Of a stretch of DNA of 64,000 nucleotides, positions 1 to 12,300 are shown piece after piece. The stretch lies in NCBI RefSeq assembly GCF_000143415.4, contig NW_003314267.1, positions 2,521,839 through 2,585,838 of the forward strand, given 5' to 3'. A model generated the notes under the pieces. It worked only from the letters and a program-made list of their open reading frames with translations, was not told the DNA's origin and made no database searches. Source of the DNA: Selaginella moellendorffii (lineage: Eukaryota > Streptophyta > Lycopodiopsida > Selaginellales > Selaginellaceae). How positions within the stretch are numbered: position 1 is the first letter of the stretch; every line of letters begins with the position of its first letter. Made by a program: the position numbers and the translations under genes.

Positions 1-857
1 GAGACGATAGCGGTCGGTTTGTGAAGCTTTTCGTCTTTTTCTTTCGGTTAGTTATCACATATAGTTTTGGATGCAGTTGTAAATTGTATACAGTGCCATC
101 CTCATGATTGCTTGGTGGCAACGAGCGGCATTGACAACACTATTAAGGTGGCTTTGTTCTCCTTTTCATTTGAGAGCCAACTGAATGAGTTTTTATGCAG
201 CTCTGGTCACCCAGTTCTAATACTGAAGCTCGGCGTGCCAAAGGAGCCGACTCTGACGCTCTTCGCATCATGGCCGACAACCAACAACAGATGCGCCGCC
301 ATCGTGAGATTGGATTGTAAGTCCCTGGCTCTCTCCATTCTTTAGCGATTTGCTTTCTTGTGTGTTTTTTCGTCCTTGGGCCCAACTTAACTTTGGTTCC
401 AGCTCACTCGTTTCATGCATTACTAACAAGAACTGAGTGCCTCGGTCGTTTGTTTCGCTCCTCGCTGTTTTTTTCTTAACATTTTTGGATCGATTGGCTT
501 GAACAGCTTGCTGATTACTCAATGGTGGAGTGCCAGGCGGTTCGAATTTATGCCAGAGAATGGACACCTCGGTGGTGCTGAAACCGGATCTAATCCCCCG
601 ACTGAGTGCTGGGATTCATTCCATCCTTGCCTCTCTTTTTTTCTTGTTCTTGTGCTCTGGTTATGGTGGTCTTTCTCGTCGTTTTGGTTTCTTCCTTTCT
701 TTTTCTTTCATCGATGTCCTTACGTTCTTTCATTGTGTACTAACTCGTGCTTGTGTGTTGTGTATTTGTCTTCTTTTGGAACAGGCCAATAGAACTTCTC
801 CAGCGGATTAGAGGAGTAGAAGCCGCTGTTCATCCGTTCGAGTGTACACAAAGCTAG
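1..857 (+). CDS. DCAF8-like WD40-repeat protein, 3' end (partial)
   Basis: This is the last part of a gene that starts before the window. I read exons 1-16, 65-147, 201-316 and 785-857, which stay in frame to a TAG stop at 855-857. The peptide has the end of a WD40 repeat (NCIQCHPHDCLVATSGIDN, then IKLWSP across the 148-200 intron). A basic tail follows (MRRHREIGL then PIELLQRIRG). This order matches the C-terminal end of DDB1-CUL4-associated factor 8 and related plant WD40 proteins, which act as substrate receptors of CUL4 ubiquitin ligases (family knowledge). The last intron, 468 bp, is long for this window. The first 16 bases are placed only by splice phase, so the left edge is the weakest part. 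Family call fairly sure; exact orthology not testable here. Confidence 0.72.
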
Positions 858-1371
858 TGACAAGAAAGAGCTAGAGGTTTGTTCGATTGATCTTTCTTCT
901 TACCTTGGTTTTCTCTCCTCCAAGTTTTCTAGTTCTTTCTCAGCACAGTGCTTGCAGCTAGGCAAAAAACGAGATTTGTAAATAAACGGGCAAGTTAAAA
1001 TGGCGCGAGTTTTTTCTTCCTGGAATGGAAACAAATATTTCCTAAATAGAATGGATGGATGGATGTGAATGAATGGACGGCTGGGATGTATGGGTGTAAT
1101 GGACGGATGAGATGGATGTGGAGCCGCTGACGTCATCAACTTAGGGCACACGTATGTATGCCGCCTCGTGGGAGGCATGGCACATGCGATGGTCACATGG
1201 CCATTGAATTTGCGCCATGGTCCATGCCATGCCCATAGATGAATGGATGGATACATTCATAACGAGCTTCTCTCTGCGAGGAGCGTTTGAAAAAATAGTA
1301 TCGTGGGCGCCTTCTCTTCTCTAGGTCTTGGCGAATCCGAGCGCTGAGAGAATTACCTCGCCGCGCGCCCC
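858..1371. other. Intergenic: 5' region of the WOX gene with a GATG-rich repeat
   Basis: No gene seen. An imperfect run of GATG/GAATG units lies at about 1048-1120 on the + strand. The rest should hold the 3' end of the WD40 transcript and the promoter and leader of the WOX gene. No clear TATA box could be assigned. Confidence 0.5.
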
Positions 1372-2573
1372 ATGGATTTAGGATCGCGGCAGCATTTCCA
1401 GACGCAGCCGCCAGCGTCGTCGTCGTCGCCACCGCCACAGCCGCCGCCAGCGGAGGAGCAGCAGCACCATGGATTGGTGGACATGGAATCGATCTGGACG
1501 GAGGATTCAGCTGCCATGGCTGCTGCTGCTGCCGATGCCGCGGGCGTCGTCGTCGACGATGCGTTCCAGATGCCTCATTTCCTGCTCCCTCCTCCCAATC
1601 TCCCTCACAATTTCGCGCAAAGCTGCCTCGCCAATCCCGCGCAGGTGATGACCGAGGAGCAGCTTGAGACGCTGCGGCGCCAGATTTCGGTCTACGCCAC
1701 GATCTGCCAGCAGCTCGTGGAGATGCACAAGGCAACGATCTCACACCAGCACACATACAATGGTAAGAACTCTCTCCCTTCTCTCTTCCCTCTCGATCAT
1801 ATTCTTTCTCGGTCGCGGAAATCTCGCTAGATAATTTGAAACATTCGCCGCGTGTGCTCCTGATCAGGCTTGCTTCTCGGCCACCAATCTCCTGCCATCC
1901 AGGACTCGTCTCCAATGCTCCTGGGAATCCACCACAAGCCAACGTCGCGGCAAAGATGGACACCATCGCAGAACCAGCTGAGGATCCTCGAGAGGCTCTT
2001 CAAGCAGGGCAATGGGACGCCAAACCGGCAAAGGATCAAGGAGATCACGAGCGAGCTGAGCCAGCACGGCCAAATCTCCGAGACCAATGTCTACAACTGG
2101 TTCCAGAACCGGAAGGCTCGAGCAAAGAGGAAGCAACGACACAACAATGCGACCCCCTCCACGACCACCACCTCCTCGCAGCACAAGGACGCCGAATCGG
2201 AAGTGGAGACCGATGGAGATCACTCGCCGGAAGAAAAGAGGAGCAAAGTAAGCTCGTCCACGCCGCAGCAGCAGCTCCAGATGGATCAAAGCAACACCAC
2301 CACCGAAGCGATTGGTAAGTTTTCATCGATCGTTTTTCTCGGTTCCCAGGCACTCTCTGATTTTTTTCGTTTGATTCTCCAGGAACTCGCTACGCGGTCG
2401 TCATGCTCAATGGAAAGGCCTGGAAAGTAAAACCAGGGAGAATCAACGTAAGGAGTAACTTTGGAGACAATGCCGTGCTGCTAGATCCGAGAGGTCATGT
2501 GGTGGCCACGAGCGAGCAAGGCTTGACTTTAGATCCTCTACAACCTGGTGGAAGCTACACGGTTGCTGTGTGA
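1372..2573 (+). CDS. WOX13-clade WUSCHEL-related homeobox transcription factor
   Basis: Exons 1372-1762, 1868-2314 and 2383-2573 join in frame to 342 residues. The N-terminus is low-complexity (Q, P, S, A runs), followed by the block [20 protein letters not shown], typical of the ancient WOX13 clade. The homeodomain lies at about residues 157-220, with the WOX helix-3 core [17 protein letters not shown] and the WOX-type longer loop ([10 protein letters not shown]). After it comes an acidic SEVET-like motif, also known from WOX13 proteins. The C-terminal exon adds a conserved-looking stretch ([20 protein letters not shown]). Both introns follow phase 1, with GTAAG donors. WOX proteins are nuclear DNA-binding regulators of stem-cell and organ-initiation programmes; WOX13 members are the oldest clade in land plants. 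TGA runs directly into AATAAA, a possible poly(A) signal. Confidence 0.93.
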
Positions 2574-2966
2574 ATAAATTACAACAAAGAACCATAAACA
2601 AGAGCATTGATGTTTGATCTCATGGCTTTGCCAACTTTTCACGTCTTGGGTGTTCTTCGACTTGCATTAACTTCGTGGTATTTAATGGAACAGCGCATGC
2701 ATGCAGAGTCTTCGCGGGATCCGACAGCAAACGATCAAGCAAAGTCCAACTTCATGCTTACGTGTCCAAAATTCTCTTTGTTCCCGCAAGTCAAAGCTCT
2801 ACTTTTCTTTAGTTCTTGTTCTGCCTTGTCCAGGTGTTCATAGATCTCCTCACTGGTTAAATTGATTTCCAATGTTTTGTCACTGGTGAGATCCTAGAGA
2901 GGAGGAACAAAAACCTCGCGGCTGACTGATTCTCAAAAATTTTAAAGCAAATCCACCGGTTTGCAT
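2574..2966. other. Convergent 3' intergenic region
   Basis: This stretch lies between the 3' ends of the WOX gene (+) and the carrier gene (-). It must hold both 3' UTRs. No further coding sequence or repeat was recognised. Confidence 0.5.
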
Positions 2967-4608
2967 TTACAAACCAATGATTCTCTGGAATTTCTGTATC
3001 TGATTTAAGAATATCCAAGTCATCTGCAAGTAGCAAGGCCAATTAAACACTAGAAAAAAGAAGGAAACAAAGATTGTATCTGTACCATAACGTGAGGAGC
3101 AATCCGAATGCAGTATGTCCCAAAGCCAGTGTAGAACTTCAAAGGCCCATAAGTTTTCAGCGTCTTGACAGCGCAGTCAACTGAGCCCGAGTACGGGTAT
3201 TTGCCGTCCGGGCCGGGCTGCATCTTTTGGATTTGAGTCTTGACGTAATCGAAAGGGAGGCTGCATGCCGACGCAAAGAAGCCCGACACAGCACTGGCAC
3301 CTGCGAGACACACGATATGTCTTCGATTAGCTCACGAAGTTCAAAGAGAGAGCACCGCAGCAGACAAGCAAGGGGACAAGTATTTAAGCTTACCAGCTTG
3401 AAGAGCAAGAAAAACCAGCCACACAAAGAGGAGGAGGAGCTCTCAAGTCTGAAGAGAGAAACGAGAAAGAACGAAACTGAAGCTTACACAGAACCACAAA
3501 AGCGAAAGAAAGTATAGATAGGAAGAAATGAGCTCATCGACGGAATACAAAGAAGGAACTTGTAGAAAGAGGAAACTTTGACGCAAAACTACAAAGAAAA
3601 AACTAGAGAGCTTACCAACAACAGTTTGGACCTCGGAGAAATTGAGCGTGTCCTTGAAGAACTCCACGGACTGATCGTAAGACGCCAGCATTCCCATGTT
3701 GAGAGCCATGGCACGAACAACAGTCGGGCCAGCTCCCTTCCACAGTGCCAAAACTCCCTCGTCGTGAGCGATTCGAGAGAGAGCGTGCAGCGCATGCTGG
3801 TAATTCCTTCGCTGATTTGGGGGCAGCACGGCATCGGCTTGCATGCGAATGAGTGCCAAGTCTGCGGGACTTCCAACGGAGGCACCGATCGCTCCCGCAG
3901 TGAGACCGCAAAAGGCCTTTTGGTAGAGCGGGAGCGGCTTTCCATCGTTGGCTTGAGTGGCTTTCGCGGTCAGCAGCCTTCACACGCAGAGAGCAAAGCC
4001 AAGTCTGAAGTCAAGGAGACAAATAAAATAGAGGTTTTAGAGTAAACAATTCTCGATTTGTACCTGAAAGATCCGAGACGAGCGGTGGTGTAAGTTGCTT
4101 GACGCAGCAATCCAGCAGTGAGACCCTGGAACAAAGAAAAGAATAAAATTGGAGCTTCAGCCAAGAGAAAAACGTCTAAGGACTGCATGGAAGAAAATTA
4201 GAAGAAGGAAGGCTTCATAGAAGAAAACATAGAACTTCAAACAATCGAGAGAAAAAATTCGATGACACTCCTCGAAATGAAAATGCCGGAGCTCGAGTGC
4301 AAGGATGGAAATATGGAGTACCTTGTACAGAGAGAAGAATCCCTCGTTCTTGATCACTTGTTTGGCGACCTGGAACGCTCCTCCTTGCCCTAGCTGGATC
4401 CGGACCTGGCACACCGCAAAATCCAGTCGAATCGAAATATTTCGGGACGGATATGCGATCTGCGCACCTTGATCATGTCAATGGGCTGGATCACAGCCGT
4501 AGCGCACATCCCCGCGGTGCCGCCATTCACAAAGGGCTTGATCACACTCCATACCGTCGGACACCTCTTCACCTTGTCGTCCACGGCCATGGTCGATGTC
4601 ACGGCCAT
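2967..4608 (-). CDS. DTC: Mitochondrial dicarboxylate/tricarboxylate carrier
   Basis: Six exons on the minus strand (4608-4468, 4405-4322, 4125-4064, 3977-3616, 3300-3086, 3023-2967) give 306 residues in one frame. Three mitochondrial-carrier repeats are visible through their signatures PIDMIK, PADLALIR and PFDYVK. Blocks such as RQATYTTARLGSF, PLPLYQKAFCGLTAGAIG, ALNMGMLASYDQS and QIQKMQPGPDGKYPY match the plant dicarboxylate/tricarboxylate (oxoglutarate/malate) transporter closely. It should sit in the inner mitochondrial membrane with six helices and exchange 2-oxoglutarate, malate and citrate-type acids. The start at 4608 fits the usual carrier length. An in-frame ATG 15 codons upstream (4653) would add a short basic tail and cannot be excluded. 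It is divergent from the SSNA1-like gene. Confidence 0.94.
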
Positions 4609-4835
4609 TCTTCGTCGAATGCGCCGGAGAATCGCCGCAACATGGACTAGCACAAGCGCGGCGCATTCCTCGTCGGCGCCCCCATTCCATGGGACGGTTT
4701 AAATTGCCCTAGAAAAATACCGTTAAACTGCTACGTGGCAAGAACGAGCCACTAGCTGCCTTCCACGTGTAAACCATCGCCAGTTATGCGTGTCCACATG
4801 GCAAGTTTTAGTTTTAGGGTTCCTCGGCGTCGTCC
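4609..4835. promoter_or_regulatory. Divergent promoter region between carrier (-) and SSNA1-like gene (+)
   Basis: Only 227 bp separate the two start codons, so both promoters and both leaders must lie here or overlap the neighbouring gene. The block has repeated CACGTG/ACGTGG-like cores (CTACGTGGC near 4731, CCACGTGTA near 4764), which resemble G-box/ABRE elements. Their function is inference. Confidence 0.45.
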
Positions 4836-5473
4836 ATGAAGGAACGCTCGGACGATGCGGTAGGGAAGATCGAGAATCGATCGCACAGCATGGTGATGGA
4901 ATGGCAGAGCGCGGCGGTGGCCGGATCGGGAGGAGGAGGGGGTGCATTGAATATGGGGAGGGCGGCAGCGCTCCAAAACTACAATCTGGAGCTGGTTCAT
5001 CGTAGGTGAAATCGATGTTTTTTGATCGATCGGCTGTGTTCTTGGTCTCTTGTTCTTCTTCTCCAGGGATCGAGGAGCTGAGGGAGAAGCGCGATGAGAT
5101 CAAGAGGATAATGCAGCTGGAGGAGGAGGAGAAGGCGGTGATCCAGAAGGATCTGGCGGCTCTCAGCAAGCGCCTAGCGGAACTGGAGGATAGCCTCTCC
5201 CGGAAGTACGCCTACTCGAGCGAGTATGACAAGACTATCCGCGAGGTGGAATCCGCTTACGCGAAGGTATGTCACGCTCGATTCGAATTCGTCTCTCTTT
5301 CCTCGTCCTTCGAACAACTCCATACCGATCGATCAATCTCAATCACAAATCTCCATTGAACTTGATCACAAATTGTCCATATCTCGCAGATTTTGGAGAG
5401 CTCCAAGGCTCTACTTCACGTCCTCAAGACAGAGCCCATGAATCCTTCCATGGATCTTCTCAAGAAGCCCTGA
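4836..5473 (+). CDS. SSNA1: SSNA1/DIP13-type microtubule nucleation and basal-body protein
   Basis: Exons 4836-5001, 5067-5266 and 5390-5473 give 149 residues. After a glycine-rich N-terminal tail of about 45 residues comes the family core: AALQNYNLELVHRIEELREK, a coiled coil, AELEDSLSRKYA, EYDKTIREVESAYAK and ILESSKALLHVLK. This matches SSNA1 (Sjogren syndrome nuclear autoantigen 1) and its algal counterpart DIP13, small coiled-coil proteins of basal bodies and flagellar axonemes that assemble into fibrils and branch microtubules (family knowledge). The core is about the usual 105-120 residues; the extra N-terminal tail is not typical. Intron phases match at both joins. The family is generally tied to motile cilia, so its presence suggests a plant with swimming sperm. 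Confidence 0.9.
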
Positions 5474-5646
5474 TTTGAGGAGGACTTGTAAGAAATTCAA
5501 ATCTGCTTTGGCGCTATTTCTTGATCACCAAGTAATTTCGATTAGAAGCTCTGTAAGGATGTATACTTAACATTTTCTAAGGATGTTTGACTGTCCTTGA
5601 TTAATTATTAAACTAATTAATCTTAGTCCATATAAACTACATAGGC

Positions 5647-6776
5647 ATGGCCGCGACGAGTTTCATCGAGATGCGGTGGCGCCTATGGACGTTATCAATG
5701 ATTTGTTAGAGGTTTGGCTGATTGTTCACAGGATGCGGGTTGCTCTGGTTTGGTATGGTAAGAAGACGGGGAAGACTACCGATGAGATAATGCTCTTAGG
5801 ATGCAAACCGCACTCGAGTTGCCGGCTGACAGCATTGGGATCTCATAACATATGAGCGTATCCTCACTAAGACTGGCAGTGCTCCAGCTATGACGAAGGC
5901 TTTTACTTATGATCCTCTCGAAAGTTGTTTGGCCCCAGAAAACCAGCTCAAAGTTGACGCATCTTGATAAAGCGGTTGTTACTGATTACCTGAGGTGTTT
6001 ATTGGTGAAAGTCGAGGGAGGCTTTTCTTTTGGCCAGGCTTGGGAGCTACAACTGGTTCATGGCGTTTATGGCGATGGCGGAAGCAGTTGTTCTCCTGGA
6101 GCACAACACTAAAAACACAAAAAACAATAAAGGCTGAAACAAATAAGAGAGGATGCCAATCTTTAAATTGCCATATAATTTTATTTTCTTTGCCTTTCCC
6201 AATCTAACTCGTCTATATAATTACCCTCAAAATAATAAAATTCTTTTTCATCTTAAATCTTTTTAGACACAGCTTATGGTAGTTTTTATTTACTGTAGAG
6301 TTTCTGATCCAAATCATACTCATCAAACATGACCTCCAAGTGGATTCCTTCTGCTTTTCATCCACATCGTCCAGAATCTTCAATGTCGTCAACATCCAAG
6401 CCTTACTTAGATCAATCGCCATCTCCCCAAATGGAATGGAGAGCATTTCCTGTCGTCCATCATGAACACTCTCCACAACATTGTATCAATGGGTAACGTT
6501 TGATTGAAACTGGCACGAAGTCCAAGTCGTCAGACTGAGCTAGTGTTGCAATTCGTGGCTCCCAAGTCATTGTCTTGTAATCCAAGAAGGACCCGAGAAA
6601 CGTTTTGGCAGCTCGTTTTCTATTCCATCACACATCTCCATCTCCCAGCCAAAATTCTTCTTGGGCAAACCATACAACACTCTCTCAGTATAATAATCAT
6701 TGTCGTTGCTACTGAGGTTGCAGAGCATTGCACGCCACAGCTTGGAGATGCTATATCTGTAGGAAGTACAATACTT
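5647..6776. pseudogene. Inversion-split pseudogene of the 365-aa unknown family (intact copy at 31076-32173)
   Basis: The left part, 5647 to about 6112, reads on the + strand and parallels the first half of the intact gene at 31076, for example ATGCGGGTTGCTCTGG, the VWYGKKTGKT coding and GACGCATC. It carries several indels and stops. The right part, about 6776 down to 6270, is the second half of the same gene on the minus strand: from the TAC-GATATAGCATCTCC-like block through a stretch coding FSIPFG-M-DLS-AWML. The two halves meet near 6112/6776, so a single inversion of about 660 bp explains the layout. Its 3' end faces the 5' half. Nothing here can make the full protein. Confidence 0.82.
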
Positions 6777-9168
6777 TCTTCTTTTAGCATGTTGATCTTG
6801 TTCTCAATGTATTATTAAGTTAAATGTTCCTTATTTTCCCCAAAATTATATAGATTTTTTAGAGTGTGTATATCATAGAGAATTTTGTTTGTATGTTATT
6901 GGTGGAATCTTTGATCATTTTTTATGTTAAGTAAGGATTAAATTACTTTTGCAAAAGTTTAAAATTGATTATATTTCCTATATGATAATGAATTTTTGTT
7001 TTATTGTTGTTGTTAAAGAGGAGAGTTTTCAGAGTTTCTTTTTTATTTTCACATTGCAAGTGTTGAGTTTGATGTTAAGGAGGTTGAACTTCTGGACTAT
7101 TTCATTTTGGTAGAAGTATTTTGTAATAAGATATTCTTGATTATCCAAATTTTTTACTTAAGTAGAGTCTTTTATAACATAAGTTCCTTTGTTATCCAAA
7201 TATCTTTTGCTTTTTCAATTTTTGGCTTAATAGCTACTGAAAATTCCTTTTCTATGTTTTCTTTTTTTATGTTGTTTTTTCATCAATTTTTCTTTACTTT
7301 CTCCTTGTTCATATAATGCATGTGGTTTTTACGTTTTATCCTATGATAATTTACTATAGGATAACCATGAAGTAAAACCTAAACTCTTTATGTGCCACAT
7401 GTTATATACCATGTGTTATATGCCACATGTTTAAAAACAATAAAGTAAAACTTGAGTTTCATGGCCTTGGGCCACTAAATGAAAGAACAAAGTTAAACTC
7501 CTAAACTTATAGCCAAAGAATGAAGGAATTAGAGTATGGAGCAACTCTTGAGTGTTCAACCCAAGGAGCGAAGGGACAAAAACAAAGAATGATGTAAGAA
7601 CAATTTTAGAGCTTTTAACATCCCAATGCTAAAACTAATATGTAAAATAAAACTAAACAGAGTCTAATGCTATTTTAGCATACTGGTGGTTTCACACAAG
7701 GATATGGGTACTCTACTAATTAGTATAGTATGGAACTTGGGTTTAGACTCAGATCGAATGTAGAACAAGGATAGGCACATAAGCAAGAGCTAAACTAAAC
7801 CTTGAGGAATGCATGCTTTGAGCTTTTACCCTTAGTGTCAAGAGTTAGTCTCTAACACAATTATGAAAATTATTAAATATGGAATGGCACTAGATTACAA
7901 ACTTGAAAGCAACACTATTATGTTCAAGAAAATTTCTACATCCAACTAGCAAATCTAAACACTTTCTATAAATAGTCAATAATACCAAATAGAACTAACA
8001 CAAAGAGCATGATAGCGAGAGTGTTTTGGTAGATATAATAAACTATCATTTAATGAGTATTGAAAGACCAATCTCAATATCTTATCAAGCCAGTGCATGA
8101 CAAAGTAAAAAAGAACTAACAAACTGAACTAAATATATTTAGCTAAATGGACATTTAGGAATTCCTTCCTTATGCTTGTTCGACTAAGTATAGATGCTAA
8201 ATCAAGTTTATTAACACTTGAACAAGAAGGATTAATAAAGGGTTCAATAATATTAACCTTGTGGCACAAAGGAAAGAATATTCAAAAGGACTCACTGTCA
8301 AGTAATTTTCAATATAATCACATTCATGATAGTTATTTAGATGCTTTAAATTTTTTATTTTTTTTTAAGGTAGAGAGCTATAGATAGGAATTCAGCTCTA
8401 AAGATGGAGTGAAAATATGTGATAATAGTATAGAGTCATGATAAATAACATCTATTTTAAGATGCCCCAAAAATGGAGTGAGGATGAGTGATAATGGTAT
8501 ACAACTAGGATTTTAGGGTGAGGACAAGTATAACAAGACCAATGAAATGTTTGGCCCAAACAAAATGAAGTTAAGTAAATAACATATATAGCAAGTTGAA
8601 ACAAATTTATGCTTTAAAATGGGATATTAAAGATATAAAGGACAAATAAAATAAGCATGACTTCTTATATGTTATGTTAGATGATGATGAAAGTTCTTAG
8701 TCTGAGTTAATGCAAGTCTTTAAAGTTGCTTAGAAGGAAAATGTAAAGATAGGGTTTATCATTTATTGCAGTGTGTTTAGTGGATTGCAAGTGGCTTAAG
8801 CATTTACTAATTGTTGACAAGGTTGTAGCCAATTTATCAAGATGTTATAAATATTGATTGATGATTATGGTTTACAATAGAAACCATGGAAAAAATAGAA
8901 CCAGAAACCATGGATAAGCATAAGTAAAAATATACAAAATCCTGATGAATAAGCTATAACTTCATGTGATATTTAATTCTCTCAAACACTATTGTAAAAC
9001 TACATAATATAGTTATTAAGATTATCCATATCAATTATGGACAGTACTAGAAATCATGAAATAGAATACATTACTTTTTTAGTATAAATAGTGTTGTGGC
9101 TTATAATGGCCTTAATATAGTGATACATTTTAAAATATAATATAAAAAATAGTCTAGAAATTTAATAG
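6777..9168. other. AT-rich gene-free region
   Basis: About 2.4 kb of AT-rich sequence. No coding run longer than about 70 codons is convincing, and no family resemblance was seen. It contains scattered short repeats such as the CCACATGTTATATACCATG cluster near 7395. Probably old repeat debris. Confidence 0.5.
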
Positions 9169-9332
9169 TGTGAGTGCATAGAATATAGAAAGGGAATATA
9201 GAAAATGTGCATATCAATTAGCCAAAAACCCTAGCTTATATATAAGAGCGAGTGGTTCATATTGAAACCAATTTGACAGCTACCAAAATCCCACTACACT
9301 AATATATCATAGCCATACACTTAGACCTTATA
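9169..9332 (-). repeat. 3' LTR of gypsy element 1
   Basis: Starts TGTGAGTGCATAG on the + strand and aligns along its length with 13915-14080, including TATATCAATTAGCC and GACAGCTACCAAAATCCCAC. Since the element reads leftward this is its 3' LTR. Confidence 0.8.
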
Positions 9333-12300
9333 TCATAAGACTATCAGGGTTCTTTTGTAGATGGGCTGGGATCTGGAGGAATGTTATGAGGAGGCATCAA
9401 CGGATCTGTATGTGGTATTAATTGTTCCTGATCCTGTTGTACAAAGCATTTCAACTTGTGCATATATATAATTTCTAGAGGATTAGTTTGTTAAACATCA
9501 TGCTAAACCTCATAAACTTATGGTCCAACTTGCTACAACACTCAATACGGTCCTTTCTACTAAGCAAGGAGCCCCCTAGATAAATCATATACCATAAGAT
9601 GGGAAAAACAGATTAACACAATCATCCATTTTGTACTTTGTAAGTGGAAGATGATAGGAGTTGTAACACCATTATTATCCCATTTGTGTGCGGCCTAAGT
9701 GTTTGGCAAACTCCATTCGAACAAGTGGAAGAATACTCATCAAATACTGATCCCACAACCTAGCATCAGCAGCTTGTGGCAATTGCGAAGGTAAACCTAG
9801 CTCCATTGGTAATATTGGATCATGACTATATAAGAGTTTTGTTTAGTGAAAGACCAACAAAACTCTACACCCCTGTGACATATGCGGGGACTATATATGA
9901 GATGGCAAATAACCATCCTAATCCAAATACTGAAAATTCACGTACTTCGCAATCATTCCTTTGAATGTTTGAACAAGTTGTTCCACCAAACTATCTGATT
10001 GTGGATAATAAGCACTTATGAAAGTGTAGCGTATCCCCAACTAAGACATCAAAACATGAAATACCTCAATCATAAATGTGAGATTATTATCCGAAAGAAT
10101 CCGCTCTAGACAAGAATGTTGGAACACCACTCGATTGAGGAGGAAGTATCTAACAGTAGTTGCAGAGGCACTAGCAAGAGTACTAACTTCCACCCAATGA
10201 ATCAAATAATTATAAGCAACAATAACATATTTGTTGTCAAAAGTCGATTGTGGAAAAGGTTCCATAAAATCAAATGCCACAAACTCAAATGGACAGGAAA
10301 TTGCAATTGACTCCAACCATTTTTCTGCAGCACAAGGGGGAATATTACGAATTTGGCACCAAACGCAACTGCGCACATACTAGATAACATCATACCGGCT
10401 AATAAAAAGACTTGTGTAGCTTCTTAGTCATACGATGATATCCCATACTCACCTAGAACAAGAGAATCATGGTAAGCATGGAAAAACTATGGAATAAAAA
10501 CGGAAGGCACCATTAGCCATAAATGATTTTCAAAATTCGTCCCTACAAAATAAAGAAGGCCATCTTTAAGGCAATATTGAGAATGTAAATGCCGGAATGG
10601 CAAGTTATTAGCAAGTGATGTAGGATTCTTAAACCCATCTCGAGGCCTTCAAATCCATGGCTTAATTTTTTGAGACTGTGAACCTCATCAAAAGAAGGTA
10701 TATCTTACTCTACACCTTGTGGATATTAAACATTAAGTACAATAATTGTCGACGGCACAGAATCCTTGTTTAGAAAATCCACAGATGCTAAAACAATAGA
10801 CTCGTAAAAAACATGAGAAGAAAGTGAAGAAGGAAAAGGAGCTCAAGAAAGAGCATTAGTATCAATCATAGAACTCTCTAAGCGATGAACAAAATCATAT
10901 ATCTGAAGTTTCAAAGCCCACTGAGTAGTATGACCAACCAGGTTCTTCTGCTTTAATAATAAAGTAACGATACCATAATCATTTTTTAATAACGTTTGAG
11001 AACTATGTAGATATGTATAAAGTTTCAACTACTGCTAAACACTCCTTCTCCATCATGGAGTAGTTCACCTCCATTGATTGTAACATATGGCTTATATATG
11101 CAATAAGATGGCACTGGCCAGACACACTTGGGCTCTCTTCCATCAACACTCCTCCAAGACTAATATCAGAAGCATTCATGCACAAAATAAAAGGTTAAGT
11201 GTAGTTAGGATATGCCAAAATTGAAAAAATCATCAATAGATTTTTTAGATCCATGAACACCAACTCACAATCTAGAGACTAGATGAAAGATGACGTTAAT
11301 GACTTCAACAACACTCACAACGGTGCAGTGTGATCAGAAAGATGATCAACAAAACAACTAAGATACTGCACTTTGCCCAGGAAGCATTGCATATCATTCA
11401 CACACTTTGGAGTAGGGAACCTTAGGATAGCCACAAGTTTATTAGGATCAACTTGCAAACCCTCACAAAAAAACAATACCCAAGATAAGTCGTGTTCTTG
11501 GACCCAAACACGTGTTTTGATCACTTCAGCTTTAAACGAATGTCCCATAATCAATCCAACACTTTACAAATATCACAGACATGTTCCTTCCATGTCCCCT
11601 CCAAATGGATTAAGACATCATTAATGAAGTCAGCAGTCACCTCCGGCATATTGTAAAGAACCTCATTCATCATCTGCTGAAAAGTTGCTTGAGTATTGTT
11701 CAAACCAAACAGCATCACCAAGAACTTGTATAAACTAAACTATATACAAAAATCAATCTTAGAAATATCTTTTTCAGCCATCAATACTTGTCAGTACCTA
11801 GAAGCAAGATCTAGCTTGGTGAACCAACAACTTCTCCCTAGACAATCCAAAAGATTAGCAATATAAGGAAAAGGGTATATATTTGAGATTGTCACTTCGT
11901 TTAATGGACAATAGTCGATGTAAAAATGAATGCTCCCATCAAACTTCATCACAAGGTGAGGTTTACATGCCTAAGGACTCTGCAACTTTTGAATAACACC
12001 TTTTTCCAATATCCCCTTGACGTTTGGATGTAAAATCTTGATCTCTTTGGGTGATCGACAACAAACAGAAACCTTGATAGGATGAGCATCCTCAGTTGGA
12101 ATTGGATGACATGTGGCAATCTTGGCCCCAGATGATAAGTCATATTCAAAAAGATCAGCATACTCCTTAATGAGCCAGTTAACCCTTGCAACACAAAGAC
12201 TGTCGGAGGGATTGGAAAAGGGAAGAGTGGAACAAGATGGAAACATAGGAGGAAGTAGTAGGGAGATAAAAATAATGGAAGCAAAGGTAAAAATATAGAG

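Noticed and set aside
1193-1966. Long minus-strand open frame across the WOX gene
   Set aside because: Antisense shadow of the GC-rich coding exon.
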